A stretch of DNA of 22,263 nt from a virus, in IMG/VR virus record IMGVR_UViG_3300032297_000598, positions 1-22,263 of that record. One strand, given 5' to 3'. Within the stretch, counting starts at the first letter, position 1. The number at the start of each line of letters is the position of its first letter. Position numbers and translations under genes: made by a program. This document shows positions 16,517 to 22,263 of the stretch, in pieces. The notes beneath the pieces were generated by a model. That model did not search any database, was not told the origin of the DNA, and worked only from the letters and a program-made list of their open reading frames with translations.

Positions 16517-16527
16517 AATTTAATATT
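16511..16527 (+). promoter_or_regulatory. GTGTAA start-proximal element before the protease/scaffold gene
   Basis: GTGTAA at 16511-16516 is also the last codon and stop of the portal gene. It lies 17 nt before the next ATG and is followed by an AT-only stretch (AATTTAATATT). Spacing equals that at 14460. Because it overlaps coding sequence, chance is more likely here than at the intergenic copies. Confidence 0.25.
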
Positions 16528-18138
16528 ATGTTTCTTTATAAGACTAAATTTGACAATATCGTTACAGCTTCATTGAATTTTGATAAGAATATCCTCTTGT
16601 CACAAGCTTCATTGGAACCTCTCAAGTCAATTATTCCTTCTTCAGTTAATCTAGAAAAAAATGTTGATTTAGTTGGTGCCGCATTTAATGCCGCTGTTGT
16701 AAATCGTTTCAACAAGAATGGTGACGGTATTGATACAAATACTGCAATTGCTTTTAAGAAATATTTTATTCATAAACCAACAAATATTGAGCATAAAAAG
16801 CAAAGAGTCGTTGGGCATATTGTTAATTCTGCTTTTTCTTCTTACGGAGAAAATAAAATATTATCTGATGAAGATGTAAGAGGTAGTCTTAATCCATTTA
16901 ATATTGCTTTGGCTGCTGTAGTATATAAAACAGTAGACCGTGACTTTGCGGATGCTTTAATGGATTCAAATGATCCTGAATCAGCATTGTATGAAAAGAT
17001 TAGTGCAAGTTGGGAAATTGGTTTCAATGAATATTTTGTTGCAGTTGGAAGTTTAGATCTCAAACAAGCCGAGATCATTACTAAAAAAGAGCAAATCGAT
17101 GAATTTAAAAAATACTTGAAAGGTTTTGATGGATCTGGATTCATGAATGATGGAACTCCAGTATATCGTTTAGTAACTGGTCGCATTTATCCATTAGGTA
17201 TTGGATTTACTACTAATCCAGCAGCGGATGTTCAAGGAGTCGTAATTGATGATGGAACTTCAGCAATAAATTCAGATAATGATACTGAAGAAAATGACAA
17301 AGAAGAAGAAATGGAAACTGAAGAAGCTGAATCTTACGAAGTAAACTCAATAGATTTACTAAGCTTTAACAATAAAATATTTTCACAAAAAGAAAAACAA
17401 CCTGTAAATAATACCAAAACTAAAACTATGGATTTAGAACAAATACTATCTGCATTAAAAACAGTTCTCGCTGAGAAGCAAGATTCTGTCAAGTTTAGTG
17501 AAGAAGCTGTTGCCTCAATTTCTGCTAAAATCGCTGAAAGCATTAAACTCAAGAACGACGAAATTAAGCTCGAAATGGAAAAAGCTGAAATCGCCAAGGC
17601 TGAAGCTGTCGCTCAAGCCGAACAATTCAAGAAAGATCTAGAAGAGAACAATAAGAAACTTTCTGAAACCGCTGCCAAGCTCGCAGAACTCGAAAACACA
17701 ATTTCTGCTCAAGCTGCTCAAGAACTTTATAGTTCAAGAATGAATTTACTAGATAGCGAATATGATCTTGACGAAGTTGATCGTCAGTTCCTCGCTAAAG
17801 AAGTTTCTGTTCTAGCTAATACCGATGAAGCTTTTGCTTCTTATAAGGATAAGATTGCTGTTCTATTTAGACACAAGAGCAAATCTTCAAAGCTAGATCA
17901 AGATAAGATTTTCCAAGAACGTTTAGAAGCTGAATTGGCTAAGAGAATGGGTCAAGTTAAGACTCAACCAACTGAAGTTGTCGAAAAGACAGTTGAGGTT
18001 GAAACAGCTTTGGCTAATGCCAAACGCGAAGAGCCAGCTATTCCCGCTCAGTCAATTACTCCTTCTGAAACAAAGACTTCTTGGAAAGAAAGACTAGGTA
18101 AGGCTTTCAGCAAAGAAAATATAACCGTTAAATTTTAA
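16528..18138 (+). CDS. Prohead protease-scaffold fusion
   Basis: A 536-residue protein of two functional halves. Residues about 1-245 look like a head maturation protease: NIEHKKQRVVGHI (around 90-102) offers the His of a herpes-type serine protease, and ISASWEIGF (around 160-168) resembles the serine-containing strand. Residues about 246-300 are an acidic linker (EENDKEEEMETEE). Residues 301-536 are a charged, Ala/Glu/Lys-rich coiled coil typical of scaffolds (around 345-400), ending in a basic tail that could bind the capsid shell. Met301 (ATG at 17428) opens the scaffold half and may be an internal start, as in lambda C/Nu3. Codon use changes there: by hand count AAG:AAA is about 7:19 before and 18:12 after. 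Scaffold is well supported; protease identity is moderate. Confidence 0.72.
   Translation: MFLYKTKFDNIVTASLNFDKNILLSQASLEPLKSIIPSSVNLEKNVDLVGAAFNAAVVNRFNKNGDGIDTNTAIAFKKYFIHKPTNIEHKKQRVVGHIVNSAFSSYGENKILSDEDVRGSLNPFNIALAAVVYKTVDRDFADALMDSNDPESALYEKISASWEIGFNEYFVAVGSLDLKQAEIITKKEQIDEFKKYLKGFDGSGFMNDGTPVYRLVTGRIYPLGIGFTTNPAADVQGVVIDDGTSAINSDNDTEENDKEEEMETEEAESYEVNSIDLLSFNNKIFSQKEKQPVNNTKTKTMDLEQILSALKTVLAEKQDSVKFSEEAVASISAKIAESIKLKNDEIKLEMEKAEIAKAEAVAQAEQFKKDLEENNKKLSETAAKLAELENTISAQAAQELYSSRMNLLDSEYDLDEVDRQFLAKEVSVLANTDEAFASYKDKIAVLFRHKSKSSKLDQDKIFQERLEAELAKRMGQVKTQPTEVVEKTVEVETALANAKREEPAIPAQSITPSETKTSWKERLGKAFSKENITVKF
17428..18138 (+). CDS. Possible internally started scaffold protein (236 residues)
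   Basis: In-frame ATG at 17428 inside the protease-scaffold gene would give a stand-alone scaffold with no protease domain. Support comes from position at the exact domain border, an AT-rich leader (CCAAAACTAAAACT) like those before true starts in this genome, and a codon shift toward AAG, GCC, CTC and ATC that matches the strongly expressed capsid genes downstream. Lambda, P2 and others make scaffolds this way. No Shine-Dalgarno sequence is seen, but other genes here also lack one. Annotated as an alternative product, not as a separate locus. Confidence 0.4.
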   Translation: MDLEQILSALKTVLAEKQDSVKFSEEAVASISAKIAESIKLKNDEIKLEMEKAEIAKAEAVAQAEQFKKDLEENNKKLSETAAKLAELENTISAQAAQELYSSRMNLLDSEYDLDEVDRQFLAKEVSVLANTDEAFASYKDKIAVLFRHKSKSSKLDQDKIFQERLEAELAKRMGQVKTQPTEVVEKTVEVETALANAKREEPAIPAQSITPSETKTSWKERLGKAFSKENITVKF

Positions 18139-18143
18139 AATAT

Positions 18144-18821
18144 ATGTCACTAAGATTATATCCATTCAGACAGTATAGCGATAACGATGTTATTAACATG
18201 TTCGCTAGCGACACTGTTGATGCCACCCCATCTACAAATGGTAATGGTTCAGCTGGTGTTTTCGTTAAGGTATCTGCTGGTAATTTGGATCTAGATCCAA
18301 TTCAATACACAGCTACCGATATTACAAATACACTAGGTAAAGCAGATTATCCTTTCTTGGGTGCTGCTCAATATCCTGCTGTACCTCTACAATTTACTGC
18401 GGCTACCGCTGGTACTCCAGTTCTCGGTATTACGCTAAATCAAACTCTCGCCGCTGATGAAAATGGCGAAAGACTACTTTATAATCCTGTAAAGAGAGCT
18501 GAATTGCAAGCTGTTCTTACTGGACAAGCCGTTCCTGTAGCTACTAAGGGTATCTTCACCTTGGCTGATACAGCTATCGATTGGGTAGACGCAAGCATGA
18601 CAGTAAACAATCACCTCGTTATCTCTGCTAACGCTGGTAAGGTTTCCGGTCTATCTGCTGCTACATTATCACCAATCACTGGAACTACCAGCATCATTGG
18701 TAGAATTTTGGGAACTGGTCAACGTGTTTCTCAGAATGGTAAGAGCGATTATTTCGCTGGAACTACCACTGGTAAGTACGCCCTAGTCCAAATCGACTGT
18801 GTAACTTCCTACGTTGTCTAA
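18144..18821 (+). CDS. Virion structural protein, probable head decoration protein
   Basis: A 225-residue protein rich in Ala, Thr, Gly, Val and Ser, with few charges and an expected beta-strand pattern (for example HLVISANAGKVSG and TGKYALVQIDCVTSYVV). It has no signal peptide, coiled coil or catalytic motif. It lies between the scaffold and major capsid genes, where many phages place a head-stabilising or decoration protein (the lambda gpD position), and its codon use is as biased toward C-ending codons as the capsid gene, suggesting a high copy number. I recognise the composition and place, not a named family; a head fibre or other shell protein is possible. The gap to the scaffold gene is 5 bp, to the capsid gene 19 bp. 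Confidence 0.6.
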   Translation: MSLRLYPFRQYSDNDVINMFASDTVDATPSTNGNGSAGVFVKVSAGNLDLDPIQYTATDITNTLGKADYPFLGAAQYPAVPLQFTAATAGTPVLGITLNQTLAADENGERLLYNPVKRAELQAVLTGQAVPVATKGIFTLADTAIDWVDASMTVNNHLVISANAGKVSGLSAATLSPITGTTSIIGRILGTGQRVSQNGKSDYFAGTTTGKYALVQIDCVTSYVV

Positions 18822-18840
18822 CATTTAAAAACTTAAAAAT

Positions 18841-20016
18841 ATGAAAATCGTTTTAAAGAGAACAGATGAACAAGTCGAGCTAATCAAAGCTCTAGCCTCA
18901 AAGAACCGTGAAGTAGCCTTCGATGCTCAAGTAGCATTGGCTGAATTCATTGGACCAGTATTGGCTGAAGTAATTAATAACGCTCCAACCATCTCCAACT
19001 TGTTCACAAGCCTTCAGTTCAATGCTGAAGATAATCCCTCAATTCCTCTAGACCTCTATTATGATATCTTCGACGAAGATTACATCAAGGTCTATAGCCA
19101 AAGTGTCGCTGGTGGTCTTCCTCAGAACGTAGTTCAACCTTTGGCTTCTGAGCTAAAGATCGCTACTTATCGTCTCGACAGCGCTGTCGCTTTCGATAAG
19201 AAGTACGCCGCTAAGAGCCGCTTGGACGTAGTTAGCAAGTCTTTCACTCGCATTGCTCAGGAAGTCATGCTCAAGCAAGAAAGAACTTCTGCTAACCTCG
19301 TAATGACTGCTCTAGCTCAAGCTTCAACTGGTAATGATAGCACTGCTGCTAATAATTATCACGTTTTCCGCTCTGCTGCTGCTGGTCGTTTCGTTCTTAA
19401 CGACTTGAACAAGCTATTCACCAAGATCAAGCGTATTAACGCTTCATTCGTCGGTGGTACTCCTTCTGGCGCTCGTAGAGGTCTAACTGATCTTATCGTT
19501 TCTCCAGAAATCATCGAAGAAATTCGTGGTATGGCTTACAACCCAATCAATACTAAGGGAAGTTTGACCACTGGTAACGCTGCTTCACAAACAGCTTCAA
19601 ATGCTCCTATCGCTGCTACTGATGAAATTCGTAATCAGCTTTTCAGTCAGTCCGGTATGCCTGAATTCTTCGGAGTTTCTATTATGGAAATTCTTGAATT
19701 CGGTGTTGGCAAGAAGTTCACCACCATTTTCGATACAGTCGCTAGCACTACAGCTTATGCTGATAACTATGCTGTACAGTCCAATGGTGGCACTGCTCAA
19801 CAATTCCTCGCTACTGAACAGATCGTAGTTGGTCTCGACAGATCACGCGATTCACTCGTTCGCGCTGTAGCTGTTGATGCTGATTCTGGATCTGAATTCA
19901 ATCTAGTCGCTGATGACCAATATACTCTACGTCAGGGTAAGATCGGTTATTATGGCGCTCTTGAAGAGGGCCGCATGGTTCTCGACAATCGCGCTTTGGT
20001 TGGATTGATTGTCTAA
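18841..20016 (+). CDS. Major capsid protein (HK97-type)
   Basis: A 391-residue protein at the major capsid position, directly before a strong terminator. It begins with a helical segment (DEQVELIKALASKNREVAFDAQVALAEF, residues about 9-36, given here only as limits), then FNAEDNPSIPLDLYYDIFDEDY, where an HK97 E-loop/N-arm may lie, and a long helix-like block with KSFTRIAQEVMLKQ resembling the spine helix. DLIVSPEII (221-229) and FGVSIMEILEFG are typical P-domain and A-domain strands. There is no long N-terminal delta region, as expected when a separate scaffold is present. Codons are the most optimised in the window (many AAG, GCC, CTC, ATC, TTC). The call rests on position, length, fold-like pattern and expression bias, not on a unique motif. 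Confidence 0.8.
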   Translation: MKIVLKRTDEQVELIKALASKNREVAFDAQVALAEFIGPVLAEVINNAPTISNLFTSLQFNAEDNPSIPLDLYYDIFDEDYIKVYSQSVAGGLPQNVVQPLASELKIATYRLDSAVAFDKKYAAKSRLDVVSKSFTRIAQEVMLKQERTSANLVMTALAQASTGNDSTAANNYHVFRSAAAGRFVLNDLNKLFTKIKRINASFVGGTPSGARRGLTDLIVSPEIIEEIRGMAYNPINTKGSLTTGNAASQTASNAPIAATDEIRNQLFSQSGMPEFFGVSIMEILEFGVGKKFTTIFDTVASTTAYADNYAVQSNGGTAQQFLATEQIVVGLDRSRDSLVRAVAVDADSGSEFNLVADDQYTLRQGKIGYYGALEEGRMVLDNRALVGLIV

Positions 20017-20042
20017 TATAAATTATAGTTCGTCATAAATTA

Positions 20043-20072
20043 GGCGTTATCCGAAAGGGTAACGCCTTTTTT
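20043..20072 (+). terminator. Rho-independent terminator after the capsid gene
   Basis: A 10-bp stem, GGCGTTATCC (20043-20052) with GGGTAACGCC (20057-20066), closes on a GAAA tetraloop and has one U-G wobble. Six T (20067-20072) follow. It lies 26 bp past the capsid stop and should end the head-gene transcript. Confidence 0.93.
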
Positions 20073-20091
20073 ATTGAATATTATCAATTTT

Positions 20092-20105
20092 GTGTAATAT
20101 AGTAT
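20092..20105 (+). promoter_or_regulatory. Candidate promoter with GTGTAA/AATATAGTAT element after the terminator
   Basis: GTGTAATATAGTAT runs straight into the ATG at 20106. It lies 20 bp after the terminator, so transcription should restart here. TTGAAT (20074-20079) is 15 nt before TAATAT (20095-20100), a poor sigma-70 fit. The 3' part AATATAGTAT resembles AATATAGTGT at 8034 and AATATACTAT at 625. Confidence 0.45.
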
Positions 20106-20525
20106 ATGGCTAAAAAGTCCACAAAAAAGAAACCAACAAATGAAGCAAAGCCTGAGCCTAAAAAGTCAGAGCTAGACAATCTAAATCTTGCTGACGGAAA
20201 AGTTAATGTAGACCCTGATATTGAAAAAGTTAAGAAGCTTGAAGAAATTCTTGGAATTAAGAAGATGAATCCATTTGGCACATCTAATATTGATGTTTTT
20301 AGAGAAAAATTAAATGAAATGACGATAGTTGATTTACAGCATATGTGTGAAAAAGTTGGTATATTCGCAAGTGGATCGCGACAACAAATTAAAGAAAAGT
20401 TATTGCGCGAATTCAAGTCTACTAATAAGGGTACAATCTCTATGTTGGTGCAAAATCCTTCTTTAGTTTTAGATCCTAATAATCCAAAGCATCTAAAGAC
20501 TTTAAAAATTCTACGCGAGATATAA
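20106..20525 (+). CDS. SAP-domain protein
   Basis: A 139-residue protein with a lysine/proline-rich N-terminal tail (residues 1-25, KKSTKKKPTNEAKPEPKK) and a probable SAP domain at about 68-104: LNEMTIVDLQHMCEKVG, then SGSRQQIKEKLLREF, which is the helix-turn-helix pattern of the SAP motif with its conserved leucines, glycine and basic residue. SAP domains bind DNA, usually AT-rich. Placed just after the capsid gene behind its own terminator and promoter, it may be a DNA-contacting head or neck protein; that is inference. The C-terminal part (105-139) is unassigned. No Shine-Dalgarno sequence precedes the ATG. Confidence 0.72.
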   Translation: MAKKSTKKKPTNEAKPEPKKSELDNLNLADGKVNVDPDIEKVKKLEEILGIKKMNPFGTSNIDVFREKLNEMTIVDLQHMCEKVGIFASGSRQQIKEKLLREFKSTNKGTISMLVQNPSLVLDPNNPKHLKTLKILREI

Positions 20526-20545
20526 TATAAACAAACCAATTTATT

Positions 20546-20752
20546 ATGGAACAGAATAATCAGAATCAAATCAATCTATCACAGGTATCAGATATTCAGC
20601 TAAAGGCTTTTGCTTATGATGAACTAGGAAAGATCGAAGTAGCTCAAGCTAATCTTCGCGTTATCAATCAAGAACTAGCTAATCGTGCAAAGGCTGCAAA
20701 TGGAGCGTCAAGTAATGGAGTGGTCAATCCAGACTTGCCTGTAATTAAGTAA
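20546..20752 (+). CDS. Small helical hypothetical protein
   Basis: A 68-residue protein with a Gln/Asn-rich start (MEQNNQNQINLSQVS), one amphipathic helix of about 35 residues (about 14-50, with DIQLKAFAYDELGKIEVAQ) and a flexible end. I do not recognise a family. It lies 20 bp after the SAP-domain gene and is followed by a strong terminator, so the two form a short transcript unit. The leader has TATAAT-like sequence (ATATAATATAAAC) and no Shine-Dalgarno sequence. Coding is supported by codon use like that of its neighbours and by its fit between two signals. Confidence 0.65.
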   Translation: MEQNNQNQINLSQVSDIQLKAFAYDELGKIEVAQANLRVINQELANRAKAANGASSNGVVNPDLPVIK

Positions 20753-20767
20753 AATAAAATAAACTAT

Positions 20768-20796
20768 AAAACCCAAGCGAAAGCTTGGGTTTTTTT
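20768..20796 (+). terminator. Rho-independent terminator after the small helical protein
   Basis: AAACCCAAGC (20769-20778 with flanking A) pairs with GCTTGGGTTT (20783-20792) around a GAAA tetraloop (20779-20782), and T continues to 20796. It has the same GAAA-loop design as the terminator at 20043. It separates the SAP unit from the fibre genes. Confidence 0.93.
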
Positions 20797-20816
20797 GTCT
20801 CCAAATTTAATATAAC

Positions 20817-20832
20817 GTGTAATAAATAACAA
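20817..20832 (+). promoter_or_regulatory. Candidate promoter with GTGTAA and ATAAATA before the fibre genes
   Basis: GTGTAATAAATAACAA stands 16 nt to 1 nt before the ATG at 20833 and only 20 bp after a terminator, so a promoter is expected. It combines the recurring GTGTAA with AATAAATA, close to the TATAAATA late promoter core of T4-like phages. No Shine-Dalgarno sequence is present. Confidence 0.45.
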
Positions 20833-21162
20833 ATGGCAATTCAGTTATCAGTTATAAGAGGAGATACTTTTCCAACGCAAACAGTAACTGTAACTTCTGA
20901 GGTTTTGGATTTTACTAATATTGTTTGCACAGGTCAATTAAGACCACATCCTGATGGAAATTTATTATATCAATTTGTTCCAACAGTTGTTTCGGGATTT
21001 TATCAAACAGGTGTAGTGCAATTTAGTATTCCGTCTTCAGTAACAAAAGGTTTTCCTCCAATAAATCTTTATGGAGATTTGCATTTTTATTCTACAGGAA
21101 TAATGGATCGCACTTTATTTGAATTCAGATTAGATGTTCAGCAAGATGTAACACAATTATAA
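20833..21162 (+). CDS. Beta-rich virion protein upstream of the fibre
   Basis: A 109-residue, mostly beta-strand protein. Its opening AIQLSVIRGDTFPTQTVTVTS followed by LDFTNIVCTGQLRPHPDGNLLYQF follows a pattern often seen in small phage proteins and at the N-termini of baseplate or fibre-adaptor proteins (an RGDT block, then a D-x-T-x-x-x-x-x-x-Q-x-R strand). I recall this pattern but cannot name the family firmly. It precedes the collagen-like fibre gene by one base and probably shares its transcript, so an attachment or adaptor role for the fibre is a reasonable inference. No signal peptide or membrane helix. Confidence 0.65.
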   Translation: MAIQLSVIRGDTFPTQTVTVTSEVLDFTNIVCTGQLRPHPDGNLLYQFVPTVVSGFYQTGVVQFSIPSSVTKGFPPINLYGDLHFYSTGIMDRTLFEFRLDVQQDVTQL

Positions 21163-21163
21163 A

Positions 21164-22263
21164 ATGGCTAATATTGATGTAAAAGTAGATTCGAATACTA
21201 ATGCTGTAAAAGTTGAAGTAGTAGGTGGGGCTACAATAGCCGCAGTAGATACTACAAATAAAAATAATGTTGTAATTCAATCTGTTCCACCTCCAACCGT
21301 AACAGGTATAATTGTGGAAAGAGGTCCAGCAGGAACTTCAGGCTCAAGTGGAGTATCAGGAACTTCTGGAATATCAGGAACAAACGGATCTTCTGGAATA
21401 ACTGGATCATCAGGTACATCTGGATCATCTGGAACGACTGGTTCATCAGGAAGTAGTGGATCTTCGGCAACTAGTGGAAGCTCTGGAATAGACGGAACTT
21501 CTGGATCTAGCGGAATTTCAGGAAGTTCAGGAACATCTGGTTTAAATGGTTCTAGCGGTAGTTCAGGTAGTAGTGGGTCATCAGGATCATCAGGAAGTTC
21601 TGGTTTTTCTGGAAGTAATGGATCATCTGGAAGTAGCGCTTCATCTGGAACATCAGGGGTAAATGGCTCTAGCGGTTCATCTGGAACTTCTGGAATTAAT
21701 GGTTCCAGCGGAAGTTCTGGAACTGCTGGAAGTTCTGGATCGTCTGGTACTAACGGCACTTCTGGAACAACTGGTACTTCTGGTTCAACTGGATCTTCAG
21801 GAACATCAGGAATAAATGGTTCTAGCGGTTCATCTGGAACTTCTGGAATTAATGGTTCCAGCGGAAGTTCTGGAAGTTCTGGAAGTTCTGGATCTTCTGG
21901 TACGAATGGCACTTCTGGAACAACTGGTACTTCTGGCTTAACCGGATCTTCAGGAACATCAGGAATAAATGGTTCTAACGGTTCATCTGGAACTTCTGGA
22001 ATTAACGGTTCCAGCGGAAGTTCTGGAAGTTCTGGATCATCTGGAACTAACGGCACTTCTGGAACAACTGGCACTTCTGGCTCAACCGGATCTTCAGGAA
22101 CATCAGGAATAAATGGTTCTAGCGGTTCATCTGGAACTTCTGGAATTAATGGTTCCAGCGGAAGTTCTGGAAGTTCTGGATCATCTGGAACTAACGGCAC
22201 TTCTGGAACAACTGGCACTTCTGGCTCAACCGGATCTTCAGGAACATCAGGAATAAATGGTTC
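21164..22263 (+). CDS. Collagen-like Gly-Ser/Thr fibre protein, 3' end outside the window
   Basis: A plus-strand frame from the ATG at 21164 stays open to the right edge (over 365 residues). Residues 1-52 are a small beta-rich head (VKVDSNTNAVKVEVVGG, PPPTVTGIIVERGPAG). From GPAGTSG on, glycine occupies nearly every third position in G-X-Y triplets with X and Y mostly Ser, Thr, Asn or Ile, for example GTSGINGSSGSSG. Such collagen-like repeats form trimeric shafts in phage tail or head fibres. Proline is nearly absent, so stability must come from elsewhere, possibly polar zippers or glycosylation. One triplet is imperfect (SSATSG, around residue 101). The frame follows the beta-rich gene by one base. 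Its Ser/Thr density makes it the best candidate in the window for modification by the heptosyltransferases, although no direct evidence links them. Confidence 0.85.
   Translation, partial: MANIDVKVDSNTNAVKVEVVGGATIAAVDTTNKNNVVIQSVPPPTVTGIIVERGPAGTSGSSGVSGTSGISGTNGSSGITGSSGTSGSSGTTGSSGSSGSSATSGSSGIDGTSGSSGISGSSGTSGLNGSSGSSGSSGSSGSSGSSGFSGSNGSSGSSASSGTSGVNGSSGSSGTSGINGSSGSSGTAGSSGSSGTNGTSGTTGTSGSTGSSGTSGINGSSGSSGTSGINGSSGSSGSSGSSGSSGTNGTSGTTGTSGLTGSSGTSGINGSNGSSGTSGINGSSGSSGSSGSSGTNGTSGTTGTSGSTGSSGTSGINGSSGSSGTSGINGSSGSSGSSGSSGTNGTSGTTGTSGSTGSSGTSGING
21659..22263 (+). repeat. 144/153-bp tandem repeats in the fibre gene
   Basis: The ATA/GTA-AAT-GG landmark recurs at 21659, 21812, 21965, 22109 and 22253, giving periods of 153, 153, 144 and 144 bp (17 or 16 Gly-X-Y triplets). 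The last two complete units are almost identical and the first is more diverged. All periods are multiples of nine, so the frame and triplet register are kept. The array continues past the right edge. Recombination within it would change fibre length. Confidence 0.9.

Noticed and set aside
16842-17186. Minus-strand open frame of 114 residues
   Set aside because: Antisense to the protease/scaffold gene; composition follows from the opposite strand and no family is recognised.
20084-20569. Minus-strand open frame of 161 residues
   Set aside because: Covers the SAP-domain gene in antisense and crosses into both flanking control regions; the plus-strand gene has a recognisable domain and flanking terminators.
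21277-22218. Long minus-strand open frame of 313 residues, rich in Pro, Glu, Val and Asp
   Set aside because: It is the antisense image of the GGN-TCN-TCN triplets of the collagen-like gene, has no own start signals, and its repeat structure simply mirrors the fibre repeats.
21659-22263. Direct repeats considered as a CRISPR-like array
   Set aside because: The repeats are coding, multiples of nine bases, contiguous without unique spacers, and encode Gly-X-Y triplets.

Overview
This window is a stretch of a tailed double-stranded DNA phage genome (Caudoviricetes). The evidence is a recognisable head module in the usual order: large terminase, portal, protease/scaffold, a probable decoration protein, an HK97-type major capsid protein, then small head or neck genes and a collagen-like fibre gene that runs off the right edge. 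Most of it is AT-rich. Almost no gene has a Shine-Dalgarno sequence; starts sit behind AT-rich leaders. That is typical of phages of Bacteroidota or similar hosts, but the host is inference. No integrase, tRNA, CRISPR array or insertion sequence was seen.

Layout. (1) 1-141 is the start of a GC-rich minus-strand gene that leaves the window on the left. (2) 142-636 is non-coding and strange: GC-rich with phased T7 tracts, then about 300 nt with only five G on the + strand. (3) 637-7018 is a tightly packed plus-strand operon: an endonuclease VII-like nuclease, a 1017-residue fusion (GT4 glycosyltransferase, FkbM methyltransferase, probable third transferase), a small GT4 enzyme, and two tandem homologues of the TibC/Aah autotransporter O-heptosyltransferases, both keeping the four-cysteine iron finger. 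A further GT4 gene (6985-8031) converges on it from the minus strand. (4) 8059-12620 holds PhoH, a zinc-ribbon protein, a sigma-70-like factor with a cysteine-rich insert, a protein with an internal duplication, a second FkbM methyltransferase, and a zinc finger/ERCC4-type nuclease overlapping the terminase. (5) 12565-20016 is packaging and capsid, ending in a strong terminator. (6) 20106-20752 holds a SAP-domain protein and a small helical protein, then a second terminator. (7) 20833-22263 holds a beta-rich protein and the Gly-Ser/Thr collagen-like fibre with 144/153-bp tandem repeats.

How it may work together. The head genes are conventional. The unusual part is a phage-borne sugar-transfer cassette centred on protein O-heptosyltransferases, in a genome that also makes a very Ser/Thr-rich repetitive fibre. 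A plausible but unproven reading is a phage-encoded protein O-glycosylation system for the virion fibre; modification of host surface proteins is the alternative. A second theme is transcription: a short GTGTAA or AATATAGTRTA element lies 14-19 nt before several start codons, including both genes that follow terminators, and may be the target of the phage sigma factor.
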